Source: Sphaerosporella brunnea (lineage: Eukaryota; Ascomycota; Pezizomycetes; Pezizales; Pyronemataceae). Taken from it: a DNA stretch of 64,000 nucleotides. Every line of letters begins with the position of its first letter. Position 1 is the first letter of the stretch. Shown here one piece after another: positions 11,224-22,450 of this stretch. Below the pieces are notes generated by a model. The model was given only the letters and a program-made list of their open reading frames with translations, did no database searches and was not told the origin of the DNA. The translations under genes were made by a program, and so were the position numbers. The stretch lies in contig VXIS01000030.1 in assembly GCA_008704415.1 (NCBI GenBank), positions 186,001 to 250,000 on the forward strand, read 5' to 3'.

Positions 11224-12063
11224 TTTTACCCTCACGCGTTCATGTTCGGTCACTACGCAGCGCAACCTTGGTTGCCGTCAAGCGGTCACGGAGGGATGAT
11301 CTAGCAATGAAAGCCGAAATCGAAATGCTCCTCAACATATCGGGCGCCAAAATCCCCGGTCTGCCTCAGATGACATTTTACTCTCCCGACTACATGGAGT
11401 TCGGCGTGACTCCGTGTGGGCGGCCCGTTCATCTGGACCACGTCCGTGCGATTCCTAGCATGGCACAAAAGGTCCTAACCCAAATCCTGGACGCCCTCCT
11501 GTGGCTACACAGCAAAGAAATCATCCACCGGGAGGTGCGATGGGACAACATCGTCCTTGCAAGCGTCGACGACGCTTACCTCATCCATTTCGGCTGTGCT
11601 ATCGCACGCACGTCCAAAAAAAATATACTACCGCGGGGGGCTCATCTGCTGCCCGCCAAAACTTATTGGCAAGCTAAACGATTACTTGTACATCGCCTCC
11701 TTTCAGGACGACTACCTCGCCTATGTACTACTTGTCAACGCAGTGCTTTACCCGCGCAGTGTCATCGGCTTTGAATCATGGAATGTCGACGATCCGGATT
11801 CGGTTGCGACCTCGAGGTTGAGACAGCTGTGGTCCGATTTGCACGGAAGCCCGCCGTGGGGGCCGTTCGTGGAGGCCGCGAGGAAACAGGACATAGACGG
11901 TCTGAGAAACCTTAGGACGCTGGTCACCGCACTCAGGAGCGAAATTCACGAACCCCATTCCCCGGGGGCCACCGCGGTTGCGGTTGATTGGGGTGATGTT
12001 TTCCCGGCAGACGACAGCTCGGACGACCCGGACGTCGATATCGGCGGATTGGTCATCGCCTAG
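11224..12063 (+). pseudogene. Protein kinase-like remnant
   Basis: The sequence begins with a kinase-like strand (ATLVAVKRSRRDDLAMKAEIEMLL, with the VAVK lysine) and continues with IPGLPQMTFYSPDY and KVLTQILDALLWLHSKEIIHREVRWDNI. The catalytic HRD is HRE and the DFG-equivalent is IHFG, so both key aspartates are lost. Near 11615-11640, with runs of eight A and six G, the frame shifts. Coding resumes as KLNDYLYIASFQDDYLAYVLL ... SDLHGSPPWGPFVEAA and ends at a stop at 12063. The region upstream of the lysine, including the glycine loop, is missing. It abuts the 3' flank of gene copy A, which looks like a rearrangement junction. Confidence 0.65.
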
Positions 12064-14040
12064 AAAGATGGCGACGGCTGGAACCTCTGTAGTGGCATGG
12101 AACTGGCTTTGTATCTGTCAGGAGGGAACCGAAAGGTGTTAAATGTGGGGCAATGCAAGCCTGCTGCATTGGTTCGAGCTTCTTACTATATAGGCTTAGG
12201 GTTAGCTCGAGAATGACATATTTTGACGCACCTGATGTACGAGTGTTCATTGCTACCTTCGCAGGTGAACAACGTTCATATCCGCGACGTCATCTTGCTG
12301 TACATCCAACCAATCATCGTCATTACTCATCTCATTTTCTCCTGATCGGAAAGGAATCACTGTACCCTACTCTATCTGGCCTGCCTGTGCCTGCTCCACC
12401 TGCCGTGAAACAGTATACCGCTCCGGCAATTGTGCTGCCCGAAGAAGCGGGTGACAGGAAGTGGTGGGCGACTGAGCGCAGCTCCTCAGCAACAGGCTAT
12501 GCGCGCGCAGAGCCCAATTTCCTTGCAACGCCAAGAGTGCTACGGTGCATGGGCAAAAGGTGTCCTTGCTGGATGGAGACGATGACGACGTTGAACAGGT
12601 TGTCTTGGTATTCAGCCCGAGCAACAATGTCCCACACCTGGATATCCCATACCCGCTCCTGTTGCGATGCCATCGGCATTTATCTCCCTGGCATCAAAGC
12701 TACCCGCACCTCCGGCCCCTTTAGTGGCTACGACTAGGGGCAGTCATAGTGAGGCTGCTCCGCGGGGATAATGTCTGGTTTGCCGCCGCATGCCGCCATG
12801 CCGCAGTCTGTCCATCCATCCCATTAACAGCTATTGTTCAACGTAATCGTGATATGTTTCACGTAAACAGCACCATCGCACCCGGATAAGGTAGTAGTTT
12901 ACCGTGTTCCACCGTCCGGCGCTACGCCTGATTGCATCATCATCACTGGAGGTATCGCTCCGAGGCGTGGTCTCATTCTATCCGACTGGAGTAGTCCTTG
13001 AAGAGATGTCGCCAGGAATTGGGGTCCAATCAATTCAGTTGAAAACGAATTTGCCTTTGCTGGTGAATACGAAGAAGATTGGGAGGCCAGACTGGGTTCG
13101 CACTCCATGAGAGCGACAAACACTAGTTTTTGCACCCAATTAGCGGGTAGTCTGCAGCGTTTGCCGCGCAGTGAGGCTTAGGAAGGCAGGACTCGTCAAG
13201 GAGGACGTTCACAAGGTTTGTTTATGAGTTGGGTGAGGGGACAGGCCGCGGCGCGGTGGTAGGGCGGGGCTCCCGTGCCATGGCCGCGGGTCTGTCAGTG
13301 CAGCCTGACACACTTTGACTGCACCTAGTCGTGGCCCTTCAGTGGGTTTTGCATCTGGATATTGTGATTTAGGCGTTTCTACACAGGTGAATGGTTCCCA
13401 ATCAACTGCACTGGCCCCCACACGCCGAACCTGGCGCCGCGTTGATCGTAACGTGTAATTGCTCAACGATACATGTCCAAATGTGCTTTGTGACCGCCTA
13501 CCTGTAGATTCACGGGACCGCGGTGAGTGACTACGATTGGATCAGCAATAAACTGGATATCATGCTGCAATTACGGCCGCCGCTGCTGGCGCAGACGTTT
13601 TCCAGCACAGTCCTTTCGTAGCATGCAGAATGGAACAACGGCACGGATCTTTAGTTGATAATGTTGCACGAACCACAAGAATCTACCACCGACCACACTC
13701 AGCATCAATAGCCAAAACGCGCGATGAGTGGTTGAAATTTCGTTGTTGTCCGCTTGAATGCGAACCAATCGCCGCGCCTCTATTGCTGAAAATGGAGGGT
13801 ATGCGGCAGATTGCAGGATATATCTCAATCTGCAAACTTCCCAGCCCGCCAAACTCTGGATTGAGGTCCGTCTCCCCTTTATATGCTGCCCATGGCCGCG
13901 CTGCTTTTGGGATCAGCAAGCACAAGCACAGTCTCGCGGGCCATCACATGAGTGTTGTTCGATATGTGCAGTTTCATATGTACATCTGAACTTATTACAA
14001 CCTGACCTTAAGCAGACCTTGAACACGAACCAACAGTCCT
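12064..14040. other. No gene recognised
   Basis: Short frames occur on both strands, such as an 85-codon minus frame at 13209-13466 and a 194-codon plus frame at 12153-12737. None has a domain, repeat or paralogue. A telomere-like CTTAGGGTTAG lies near 12187. I see no terminal inverted repeats. Confidence 0.35.
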
Positions 14041-14089
14041 CTTGAATCGAACTAAACCAAACACACGAACTCAGTTCGAGATGAAACAT

Positions 14090-14570
14090 ATCTCCAGTGT
14101 GAATATGACTCATCCCTGGCCCCTCCATCGCTTTCCCTCCCATCTCCTCCCAAAACTGATCACACACACACACACACACACTGAGCGATCCACCCGCTCC
14201 CCCACCCCAACTATCTGCATTGTCCACCCCGACGGCAGAGTGGAGATTATCGCGCTCCCTTCCTCGCCGTACGACGAAGCTGAGATTCGCTATGTCCACC
14301 CCGACGGCACTGTGGTGATTATCCAACTCCCGCCATGTGTGAGCGCCGCCGGGATATTATGCGTATCAATACGCACATCCGCCGCAGGAAGGGCATCCAG
14401 CTAGCTCAGGTTGTGAGGGAAGGGCTGGGAGGCAGCCGGAGGTAGAGTATGGATATGTCGACGACGCTGAGGAACGGAGGTTGCAGGGCTCGGATGGTGC
14501 ATCTGGTGGGTCCCGGAATGGTTCCCAGTCTCGATCTGGCGCATCCCGGTAACCATCCACGGCGCAACTA
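14090..14570 (+). pseudogene. Low-complexity HPDG-repeat coding remnant
   Basis: After a (CA)10 microsatellite at about 14161-14182, one frame encodes two copies of a short unit (VHPDGRVEIIALP and VHPDGTVVIIQLP). A one-base frame change near 14335 leads into a second coding-like stretch (PPGYYAYQYAHPPQEGHPASS ... VEYGYVDDAEERRLQ) ending at a stop near 14552. The two halves read like one Pro/Tyr/Gly-rich protein with a frameshift or small intron between them. No family is recognised. The end lies just left of the target duplication of the element at 14585. Confidence 0.4.
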
Positions 14571-14584
14571 TTGGCGGGTTATGT

Positions 14585-15293
14585 CGGAATGTCTAGGGAC
14601 AGTCCATAGTCAGACTGTCCCGCGGGCTCGCGGCTCAAGGTACGGGCATCATTCCCGCGCCCCGCGCCCAAAATTTGAGATTAGAACGTAGAATTTAAGG
14701 TTTGAAATAACGTGTTGAAAGTTATTGCACGTAGTAGTCTATCATCTCCGTTGTCGCCCGCAGCGCACCCCCCTCCCCCCCCCACCATTACCAACCGCTC
14801 CATCACTATGACGCTTTTTAAAAACCAGCGGGCCTCTGCCCACCTCTCCGACTACGCCGCTGGCCCTCCTTGAGACTCTCGGCTGCAGTATCCGTTTGAC
14901 GGCCGCTGTTTTTGGGTGGAGCACCGGGGCGAGTTTGAGCAGTGGCTGGTTTTTTGGCAGCTTTTTCTGCCAGCTCTGCACCAGTCATTCCACGCTTCTT
15001 CACAGTATCGTGAAGTTTCCTCTGACGAGGCTTTGTCTGTCTAGTGGGAGAAGTAATAGTGCGTGGTGTGCCAGTCTCACCTGGGCCCGGCGCGGGAAAT
15101 GTGCTTGCTGCTTCCCTGATTGCAACATGTACGCGCTGAGCATACCGTTCTGCATCCTCTCCGGAGAGGGATTGGTGGTGTAGGGCACCTTGATACAGAG
15201 TGCATGACCAAATTTTGGGCGCGGGCATTATGCCCGCACCTTGAGCCGCAAGCCAGCGGGACAGTCCGACTTTAGACTGTCCCTAGACATTCT
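14585..15293 (-). mobile_element. Mutator-like element with 9-bp target duplication
   Basis: The 709-bp element has long inverted termini of about 85-92 bp, both reading GAATGTCTAGGGACAGTC inward and continuing through CGGCTCAAGG and GCCCAAAATTT. The left terminus has a 7-bp extra CCCGCGC. It is flanked by perfect 9-bp direct repeats GGGTTATGT (14576-14584 and 15294-15302). Long terminal repeats with a 9-bp duplication fit the Mutator superfamily. It encodes no recognisable transposase but carries one ORF, so it is non-autonomous. Confidence 0.82.
14818..15228 (-). CDS. 136-aa basic ORF inside Mutator-like element
   Basis: The frame starts with an ATG inside the right terminal repeat and fills most of the element. 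The product starts MPAPKIWSCTLYQGALHHQ, has an acidic-helical stretch (SGEDAERYAQRVHVAIREAAS), and then a long Pro/Lys/Arg-rich tail ending RRSRRGGQRPAGF. It has no transposase motif. It could be a captured host fragment, the truncated N-terminus of a transposase, or an accessory protein. Amino-acid composition and the unbroken frame favour real coding, but this is not proof. Confidence 0.45.
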   Translation of the reverse strand: MPAPKIWSCTLYQGALHHQSLSGEDAERYAQRVHVAIREAASTFPAPGPGETGTPRTITSPTRQTKPRQRKLHDTVKKRGMTGAELAEKAAKKPATAQTRPGAPPKNSGRQTDTAAESLKEGQRRSRRGGQRPAGF

Positions 15294-15631
15294 GGGTTAT
15301 GTGGGGGATTCGAGTTGATGGCGCCGGCTGTGGGAGAGTGTGTGTGATGTGTTGTGAGTGGTGAATAGATTTCATGACAATGCGATGTCCCTCTGAAATT
15401 CTCATACATGCATAGTCGTATTCGTCGGGGACTAAGGTGGCCATGTCGCAGTAGGAATGCTCCACTGGTGAACCAATCCATCACAAGGTGCGCATTTTGT
15501 ATCGGCGCACTGTCCCGCTGGAAGATAGGCTCTAGACGGAATAAGAGTAGGCGACAGGAAATGTGTCCCAAAGCAGTGCCTCTGACCCCGCGGAAATTAA
15601 AAGCTCAACTTCAGTACCTGGATCCCGCGAC

Positions 15632-16279
15632 CAGGGCGGTCAATAGTCCAGCCAGCCACCAGGCCAAACGGGGCCCCACGAAGTGGGTCAGGTCGGGTCG
15701 ATCATTGTGCCGAACGCGGGGCCACCAAAACCGCTCATCATTCGGTGGTCGCCGCAGCTAAAGCGTCGATCGCAATCCAAAGACTGGACGATCCACCCCA
15801 AAAACAGCAACTCGGAGGATAGCCAGAATACGGCGGAGCGGAAATGGAGGCGGATGAAAATGGCTGACACTATTACGGAACAGCGGGGTTCCTTGGGAGA
15901 CGGTGTTATCGAAGCCATAGAATGCCTCAAATCCTGGGCGAGGGAAGATCTGGTATATGGCGCGGGTTCTCAAATTCATCAGATTGAGCGTATGATGAGT
16001 GACTTGGAACAGCGGTCAGCGGAGATGGAGGGTTAACTGGAGGTCCTTCTCGCATTCATGTTTCTTTCCTTGATGTAATGTATTTGTAAGCAAAAAACAA
16101 CAGATGCCTGGCGGGCCCGCCGGGCGCCGGGTACTTCTGGGCCTGGCAGATGCCCGCAGGCGCCTGGGACTCGATCCAAAAAGCCTGGTCCAGACGGGCC
16201 GTGATTTCAAAAGCCGGTTTCAATCAGTCCGGTTCAGGTCGTGCTCAAAGCCGGACTGGCCGGACTTTTGACAGCCCTG
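15632..16279 (+). mobile_element. hAT-type non-autonomous element, family alpha, copy 1
   Basis: The 648-bp element starts CAGGGCGGTCAATAGTCC and ends with the inverted form (GGACTTTTGACAGCCCTG). CAGGG termini are typical of hAT. The flanking octamers CCCGCGAC and GCCGCTGC agree at only 5 of 8 positions, so any target duplication is decayed. Inside, a frame ends in IEAIECLKSWAREDLVYGAG ... MSDLEQRSAEMEG and a stop at about 16034. That coding-like end recurs in the copies at 40297 and 57044. A GC palindrome GGCGGGCCCGCC lies near 16110. Confidence 0.75.
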
Positions 16280-16284
16280 GCCGC

Positions 16285-18525
16285 TGCAGCGCACGCGCAG
16301 ATACGCACACATGCACACCGCGGTTCGGACTGAGGAAATGATGATTATGGCGACTAGAAGGCAACGATCGCAGCATCCACCCATCCGGCCTCGAACCATG
16401 CAGCAATATCAGCCAAGGGTGGTGGGTCACCGGCGGTGGTGTGCGTGTCTGCGGCGTCTCCAGCGCCTTTGGAATATCGGCCGCCAGGGATCCTCTCGTG
16501 TTCTGCGGGAGGCACCCTTCCGGCCTACATCAGGGCCCTGCTGGCCGGCGCCTCGTCCGCTGCATCCACAGTATGGGCGCTAGGTACCCAGGCACCCCCC
16601 GTAGTGCCGTGACGTGATAACCAAAAGAGCGACGGAGTGTAACGAGGCACGACAAGGACAGGCAAGCATCTGCTTTGAATATTTGCCAGCATGCCGAACG
16701 CTACGCGACGTCTACTAGGTTGATAATATATGTATGGCAGTCCTGATGCGCGGGTTGAAAGACACCCCGCAAGCAATCAAAAAAATACTCCACCATATCA
16801 AGACCTGCTGCTACTCAATCATCTCCTCTGGTCCAACAACTTCAACATCGCGCGGTTAACTGAGCGCACCTGTTGTCGCATTTTTTTATGGCGCGGCCTC
16901 CCGCGACGCTGTACCTCGCTTAGAACGCTAAGCGCCGGCGGCTATGCGATGCAACGTGATGCAGGCTGCGACGCTAATGCTGCCGTTGGTGCTGGTTGCC
17001 AAGACAACCCTGCGTCGCGCGACGTTTTCGGCGGCTCTGGTTTGCGAAATATAACGGGGCGGAGCGGTCCCCGGCGATGGTTTATTTTACACCCTGGAAT
17101 GGTTGTTTGCTGCTTAACGTTCACCTGAGCTGAGAAAGCAACATGCAATCAAGAATGAGTTCCTGATTATGTCTGATTAGGGTCTATTAAAGCTCCAGCA
17201 TTGAACTCGCGCGAGATAGAATTTGCGCTTCAATGTTGCTTGTTCTCAAACGCACATACATGAACAACATGAACTGCTTTGCAATAATGTATGTACCCAT
17301 CCTCCGGATCGGTATCGCCAGGGCGCACAAACACCCCATTTCATTTGATAATCCATCGTATAATCCTTCCCAACATACCGCGGCCTCCAACGATGCGTGG
17401 TGCACAGCGCAGGCCTGTTCTGAACAAACCCAAAACGGACGGGAACAGTGGGGAGCCAGTGAGCTGGATGGCAACCTCAGAGAAAACCGGTGCACCCATC
17501 CACTTCGGACTTACAATCATTGCCTTTCATGGCTTCATTGTCTTTTATTTCCAGTACTTCCATCTATTGCCGGCTTACTGTCTGCGATTTTATGACCGGG
17601 GTTGTGAGATTATTACACTTACTATGGTTTCTTTCTTACGCATTTCCTTACTAAAGATATAAAACCACAACACAGTAACGATGGTATGAAGTCATTATTC
17701 CACGAGTTTCTTTTACTTTCTTTTCTAGTTTCCACAAGGCAGACTTGTAGGTCTTCTAGACCACTCTTTCCTTAGTTACGAATTTTCCACCAGTTTGTTA
17801 TCACATGATGTACTCAGCATCGTTGGCTATGAAAGCTGCGAGCTTTTCCTACATTCATTGTTTTCTCTTCTTTGGATACGGCCTTTCGAGCAGCCCAGAT
17901 TGTATCGACTATCATCAATAAATACTGAGTTGCTCAGTGACCTGAGTTCGAGTATTCTCTTGGTATTTATCAAGTCAGATACACAAAGGGTTCTGAGTTT
18001 ATTTGCATCTGTGAAATAGCGGATCTTATAAGCACACGAAAAGGTTACAGGGGTAATCAGATATCACTGTTATCTCAGGGAAGACGGTCGATGAGTGTGT
18101 TCTCAGAACACTGGTACAGGCTGAAGCAAGGGGCCGAAACTACGTTGGTGATTCTTGGACCCTTCGGTGGATCGGTAGTGGCGACCTGAAGGCAGGGGTT
18201 CACAAATTATGCTGGCGATGAACGCAAGATCTACGTGAAAGGCACTCACCAGGCGTGGTGGTAATCATATATGAGAATAGTTACGGCAGAACATCAGCGG
18301 CCTCTTTATAGTTGATAGTCTTTTTATTCTTCGATGGTCTGCGGCTCAAATATTCTGGGTCTGGACCAATATTGGGAGCGCCTGAAAATCACTGGCTTCA
18401 TGGGGATATGGGCAGTGTTCCTGGAGTGTACCTCTGCCATTGAGGCGGACCCCGGATATTTCGGCCGCTGTGGCCTGCAAGCCTGTACATAAACTATTGG
18501 TGCAGCTTGGATTCCTGCCAATCGT
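16285..18525. other. No gene recognised; AT-rich block
   Basis: No domain, tandem array or terminal repeat was found. The part from about 17640 to 18060 is clearly more AT-rich than its surroundings. Short open frames (up to 132 codons, 16730-17128) lack any support. Confidence 0.35.
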
Positions 18526-18528
18526 TCG

Positions 18529-19555
18529 CAGGGCGGTCAATAGTCCGGCCGGCCGCCAGGTCAAACGGGGCCCCACTGAGGGGGTCAGGTTGGGCCGGTG
18601 ATGTGGCAAGCCCGACAGGTTCGGGCCGGCATAAGAAAAACCTGGATACCTGATAGGTGCCAGCCGGTCCCCGGTATCCTGAATTAAGGTCGGGTCGGTC
18701 ATTGTGCCGAATGCGGGGCCGGTAGAAGCGCTAATCGTTCGGTGCTGGTTCCGCCGCAGCTAAAGCGTCGATCGCAAAAGACTGGTCGATCACCGACAGA
18801 ATGCGTGCACGTTTAACCCAAAAACTACAGCTCGGAGGAGAGGCGGAATGAAACGGAGCGGAATTGCTGACGTTTGGTTCACAAATCACGCCCTTTAAGC
18901 CCAAAACAGCAGCTCGGACGACATTCGGGATACGGCGGAGCGCAAGTGGTGACGATTCATTCACAAATCTCGCCAGTTCGACGCACTTTAACCCAGAAAA
19001 TACCGGTCGGACGAGAGGCGGATGAATACGGCCGACGTTATGCTCACCACAGCCAGCTTGCAGGCAGGGTGCGCAAATTTCCCGCGTTCATCACCCGCGA
19101 TTCGCGTGGTCCTTCCGCGCGAGTCTACACGGGAATCCCATGTCCTTGCGCGCGCTATAAGGTGTGCGGTCCTTCCGCCGTTCGTTCACGCTTCAAATTC
19201 AACGTTCAACCACCCCTACAACGGTACTTCCTTAAATTCATCAGGTTGAGCGTAGGCTGAGTGACTTGGAACTGCGGACGGCGGAGATGGAGGGGTAGCT
19301 GGAGGTTCTTCAGGTTGTTGGATCTGTATCTCGCGCTCAGGTTTCTTCCCTTGATGTATGTGTATGCAAAAAACTGCAGATACCTGGCGGGCCCGCCGGG
19401 CGCCGGGTACATCTGAGCCTGGCGGGTGCCCGTAGGCGCCTGGGTCTCGATCCAAAAAGCCTGATCCAAACGGGCCGTAATTTCAAAAGCCCGTTTCAAT
19501 CAGTCCGGTTCAGGCCGCACTCAAAGCCGGACTGGCCGGACTTTTGACCGCGCTG
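18529..19555 (+). mobile_element. hAT-type element, family alpha, copy 2
   Basis: This copy is 1027 bp and starts CAGGGCGGTCAATAGTCC. The right end is slightly decayed (CTTTTGACCGCGCTG). It is longer than copy 1 because a block of about 100 bp (TTCACAAATC-CGC, then TTTAACCCA-AAA, then GCTCGGA-GA) is repeated two to three times inside. The coding-like end is decayed here but still gives SDLELRTAEMEG before the stop. The GGCGGGCCCGCC palindrome is present near 19388. No target duplication is evident. Confidence 0.7.
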
Positions 19556-19834
19556 GATAGGATTACCTGTCAGATGTGTTGTCGGGTCGTAGCCTGATCT
19601 TATCAGATTCGTATCTCATCATTTGCAATCACCTCAACTGGCACTCTACTGGCGCTGGCGGGTGAAAACGCGGCCCACTTCGTTATCGAGTGACAAGCTC
19701 GATATAGCAGGGCTACGCCCTAACCCGCTGACACCAACAAACCCCCACGGCCGCACCCTGTTCCGTCTTCAAGCTGGAATATTTGCTTTTCGTTGCAACG
19801 TCTTCCCTCCCCAGTCGGCAGCGCCATATCCGCC

Positions 19835-20338
19835 AACACCAACGCATCGATGGCTACTGCCTCTCCCATATCCTACAACACCAACGCATCGATGGCTGCT
19901 GTCTCTCCCATATCCGGCAACACCAACGCATCGATGGCTACTGTCTCTCCCATATCCTGCAACACCAACGCATCGATGGCTACTGTCTCTCCCATATCCA
20001 GCAACACGAACGCATCGATGGCTGCTGTCTCTCCCGTATCCTGCAACAACAACGCATCGATGGCTACTGTCTCTCCCATATCCTGCAACACCAACGCATC
20101 GATGGCTACTGTCTCTCCCATATCCTGCAACACCAACGCATCGATGGCTACTGTCTCTCCCATATCCGGCAACACCAACGCATCGATGGCTGCTGTCTCT
20201 CCCGTATCCTGCAACAACAACGCATCGATGGCTACTGTCTCTCCCATATCCTGCAACACCAACGCATCGATGGCTACTGTCTCTCCCATATCCGGCAACA
20301 CCAACGCATCGATGGCTACTGTCTCACCCATCAACCCG
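19835..20338 (+). repeat. Twelve tandem 42-bp coding repeats
   Basis: Twelve units of exactly 42 bp each encode NTNASMATVSPISC or a close variant. Units 5-6 and 9-10 form an identical pair (SMAAVSPVSC then NNNASM), which points to a four-unit higher-order duplication. Since 42 is divisible by three and the unit lacks stops in several frames, long open frames appear in all plus frames and in one minus frame. Only the frame leading into the downstream unique domain is taken as real. Confidence 0.95.
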
Positions 20339-21451
20339 ACGGCACTAGCGATCACTGCAACTAACACGGCGCAGCCCACAACCAGTGAAGGCGAGGAGCA
20401 GCCGGAGGATGCTCACCTGCTGGCGGACGATTTTGAGCGGCAGCTACACACGTCGTACCCCATGGACCGTCGGGTGTTGGAGCAGGTGTTCAAGCGCGAT
20501 AGAATGACCAGATTTACGATGCTCAGCATGGTACTTGGGCAGTGGGGTACTACGGTGCTGAAGTTCTCGATCAAAGACGACCCAGAAGAGCAGGTATATT
20601 ACCTCCATCGGGAGACAGTGGAAACCTGGGAGGTGATACGGCCCCCCCTTCTCCCTGCCACCCGTGACGTCTGGACGCTGACTGGTCGACAGGGGCTGAA
20701 AATCGGAGTGATGGAGGACATGGAGATCGACATGCACGCGATTACGGATATGTTTGGCGACCCCATTCTTCCGGTGCATTGGCCATATGTTAATCGGGAG
20801 ATGCCGTACATGTTCGCCCCGTTCGTGGTCGAAGGCGAGCCGATACTGTCACGCACGAAACATCACCTACGCTTCGTCTCACCGCCGGGCGCTGATTTGT
20901 ACACCCAACTTCCGCGGCCGCGCAACATCACTGTTGGCCAGCTGAAAGGCCTCGTCGCGGAGCTCATGCGGCAGATGCCAGAGTACGCGGGACAACGAAA
21001 AGAAAAACACGAAATCAAGATCGACGACGCAATCAGCAACTCGGAGCGCCTTGCGGACTGCATCGATCTCGACCAAACCATCACGGTGGAGACATCTGAC
21101 CATCGCCTGACCTTCAACCCGGCATCGCCACCGGCTAAGAAATACATCGCCATCGCGGCGGACTGGGAGCCAGGTTACCATACCCGGCGACGATTCATGC
21201 CCTGCAACCCCGGAATGATCTTGGTCGAGGCTTCCACTTCCTTGCCCATGGTCCGCATGATCCTCGAAGATGCGTTTCATCGAACCCCGAATAGCAGCGG
21301 CTTTGTCGTTACATCGTTGCGTTGGCGTTGCTGGTCGGTGGAAGACAACACGTTTTATGTCATCCAGGACGTCTCCACCACGCTCGACGCAGTAAAGGGA
21401 ACGCTGTGTCCGATTCTATTCTATGACGATAAAGAGATCAACGTACCTTGA
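19850..21451 (+). CDS. Orphan 533-aa repeat protein
   Basis: The frame opens at 19724, but its first ATG is at 19850, inside the first repeat, so either translation starts there or an upstream exon is missing from this model. Residues 1-163 are the Ser/Thr/Asn-rich 14-residue repeats. A short acidic linker (SEGEEQPEDAHLLADDFE) follows, then a unique domain of about 340 residues with an even mix of hydrophobic and charged residues (FTMLSMVLGQWGTTVLKF, MEIDMHAITDMFGDPILPVHW, RYDDKE-like end) and no stops. I do not recognise the domain. There is no signal peptide or membrane segment. The long unique frame makes a real gene likely. Confidence 0.7.
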   Translation: MATASPISYNTNASMAAVSPISGNTNASMATVSPISCNTNASMATVSPISSNTNASMAAVSPVSCNNNASMATVSPISCNTNASMATVSPISCNTNASMATVSPISGNTNASMAAVSPVSCNNNASMATVSPISCNTNASMATVSPISGNTNASMATVSPINPTALAITATNTAQPTTSEGEEQPEDAHLLADDFERQLHTSYPMDRRVLEQVFKRDRMTRFTMLSMVLGQWGTTVLKFSIKDDPEEQVYYLHRETVETWEVIRPPLLPATRDVWTLTGRQGLKIGVMEDMEIDMHAITDMFGDPILPVHWPYVNREMPYMFAPFVVEGEPILSRTKHHLRFVSPPGADLYTQLPRPRNITVGQLKGLVAELMRQMPEYAGQRKEKHEIKIDDAISNSERLADCIDLDQTITVETSDHRLTFNPASPPAKKYIAIAADWEPGYHTRRRFMPCNPGMILVEASTSLPMVRMILEDAFHRTPNSSGFVVTSLRWRCWSVEDNTFYVIQDVSTTLDAVKGTLCPILFYDDKEINVP

Positions 21452-21570
21452 CACCGCCGGCGACACGAAGGAAAGATAAAAACTGCGTACGACGAAATAC
21501 ATTCTGTACCGAGTTGATTTTCGTGTGCGAAGGATTGGTGGAGGACGTGTAATCAATTCAAGGGTTTATG

Positions 21571-21634
21571 TTTTGTTTGTTTCGATCATATTGTACCCGT
21601 GACATGTGTAAAACAGAAGGACAAAAATCTAGTA
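21571..21634 (-). mobile_element. LINE 3' tail fragment
   Basis: Read on the minus strand, the segment gives CACGGGTACAATATGATCGAAAC followed by AAACAAAACATAAA. This matches the 3' tail of the LINE family at 3533 and 5500, although the GGCCGC hairpin is not preserved. It lies directly left of the pogo insertion site (TA at 21635-21636), so the pogo element may have jumped into this LINE. Confidence 0.5.
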
Positions 21635-22249
21635 TACTCGTGCCAAGGTGACTAACGTCACCTCCGGTCGCTCGCAGGCTCGCTCCCAGGGGCACTCACA
21701 AGTCAGTGCCGGCCATCGCAACAACGGTACCGAAGCCCAACGATAGAATTTTTCGACCGCCGCCCCGCGACCCCGTCGAGCCCATTTTCACCACCACCAC
21801 CCCGCCACCACCACTATCGCGACCAAACCATGCAGCAAGCTGAGTCCTATAAGTCTATTGAGACCGGAATCCAAGCTGCAATCGAGGTTCTTCAGAAGGG
21901 AGATGTAGTCAATATCGCCGCTGCAGCTCGCGAGTTCAACCTTCCAGAACAACGACTTCGAGCTGGTGTTGCCCATGACCTGTGACTGGTTGGCAACGCT
22001 TGACTTTGTACGCTGAGTTCTGACCAAAAATGCGTGGCCTAAGTTATAACTTTGTTCATGACTGCCGTTCATAAGTCTGAATAGAGTTCCCCACCCTGGA
22101 AATTGAGGCGGCTAGGGCGCAAGCCACAGCAGCCGTGACGGTGATGCTAATTAGACAGCAAGCCCAGCGTACAGTGGGACGTTTATATCTTCTGGACAAT
22201 AAAGACCGCCAAAACCCACCACTTGTAAGGGCTCAGTGTGTTTTCATCA

Positions 22250-22450
22250 ATTTGTCCAAGCTCAGTCCGCTCCATGTCCGCTTCCTAGGTACTTGATCAG
22301 TACCTTCAACACTTCGGGGTAGTCCCCAAGGCCATATCTTGGATGGAGTCATCTGCCGCAGCCGAGCCCTCTTCGTCCAGCTCCAGTCTCCAGCCCGTCG
22401 CCGCCGAGATCAACGCCGAGGGGATCGCCCAGGACACCGCCCAGCCATCT
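22250..22450 (+). repeat. Fragment related to 9000-9290
   Basis: DNA and peptide similarity to the minus strand at 9000-9290 (see that entry). The peptide here is Ser/Ala/Pro-rich (SSSLQPVAAEINAEGIAQDTA). It starts at about the same point in both copies, but no functional gene is supported. Confidence 0.45.

Noticed and set aside
15632..16287. 8-bp target duplication of the alpha hAT copy 1
   Set aside because: CCCGCGAC and GCCGCTGC agree at only five of eight positions, too weak to claim.
19835..20338. CRISPR-like array
   Set aside because: Units are contiguous and all similar, with no distinct spacers, and they encode protein in a fungal genome.
19873..20379. 168-codon minus-strand frame and two further plus frames over the 42-bp repeat
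   Set aside because: They exist only because the repeat unit is a multiple of three without stops. They end at the repeat border, whereas the called frame continues into a unique domain.
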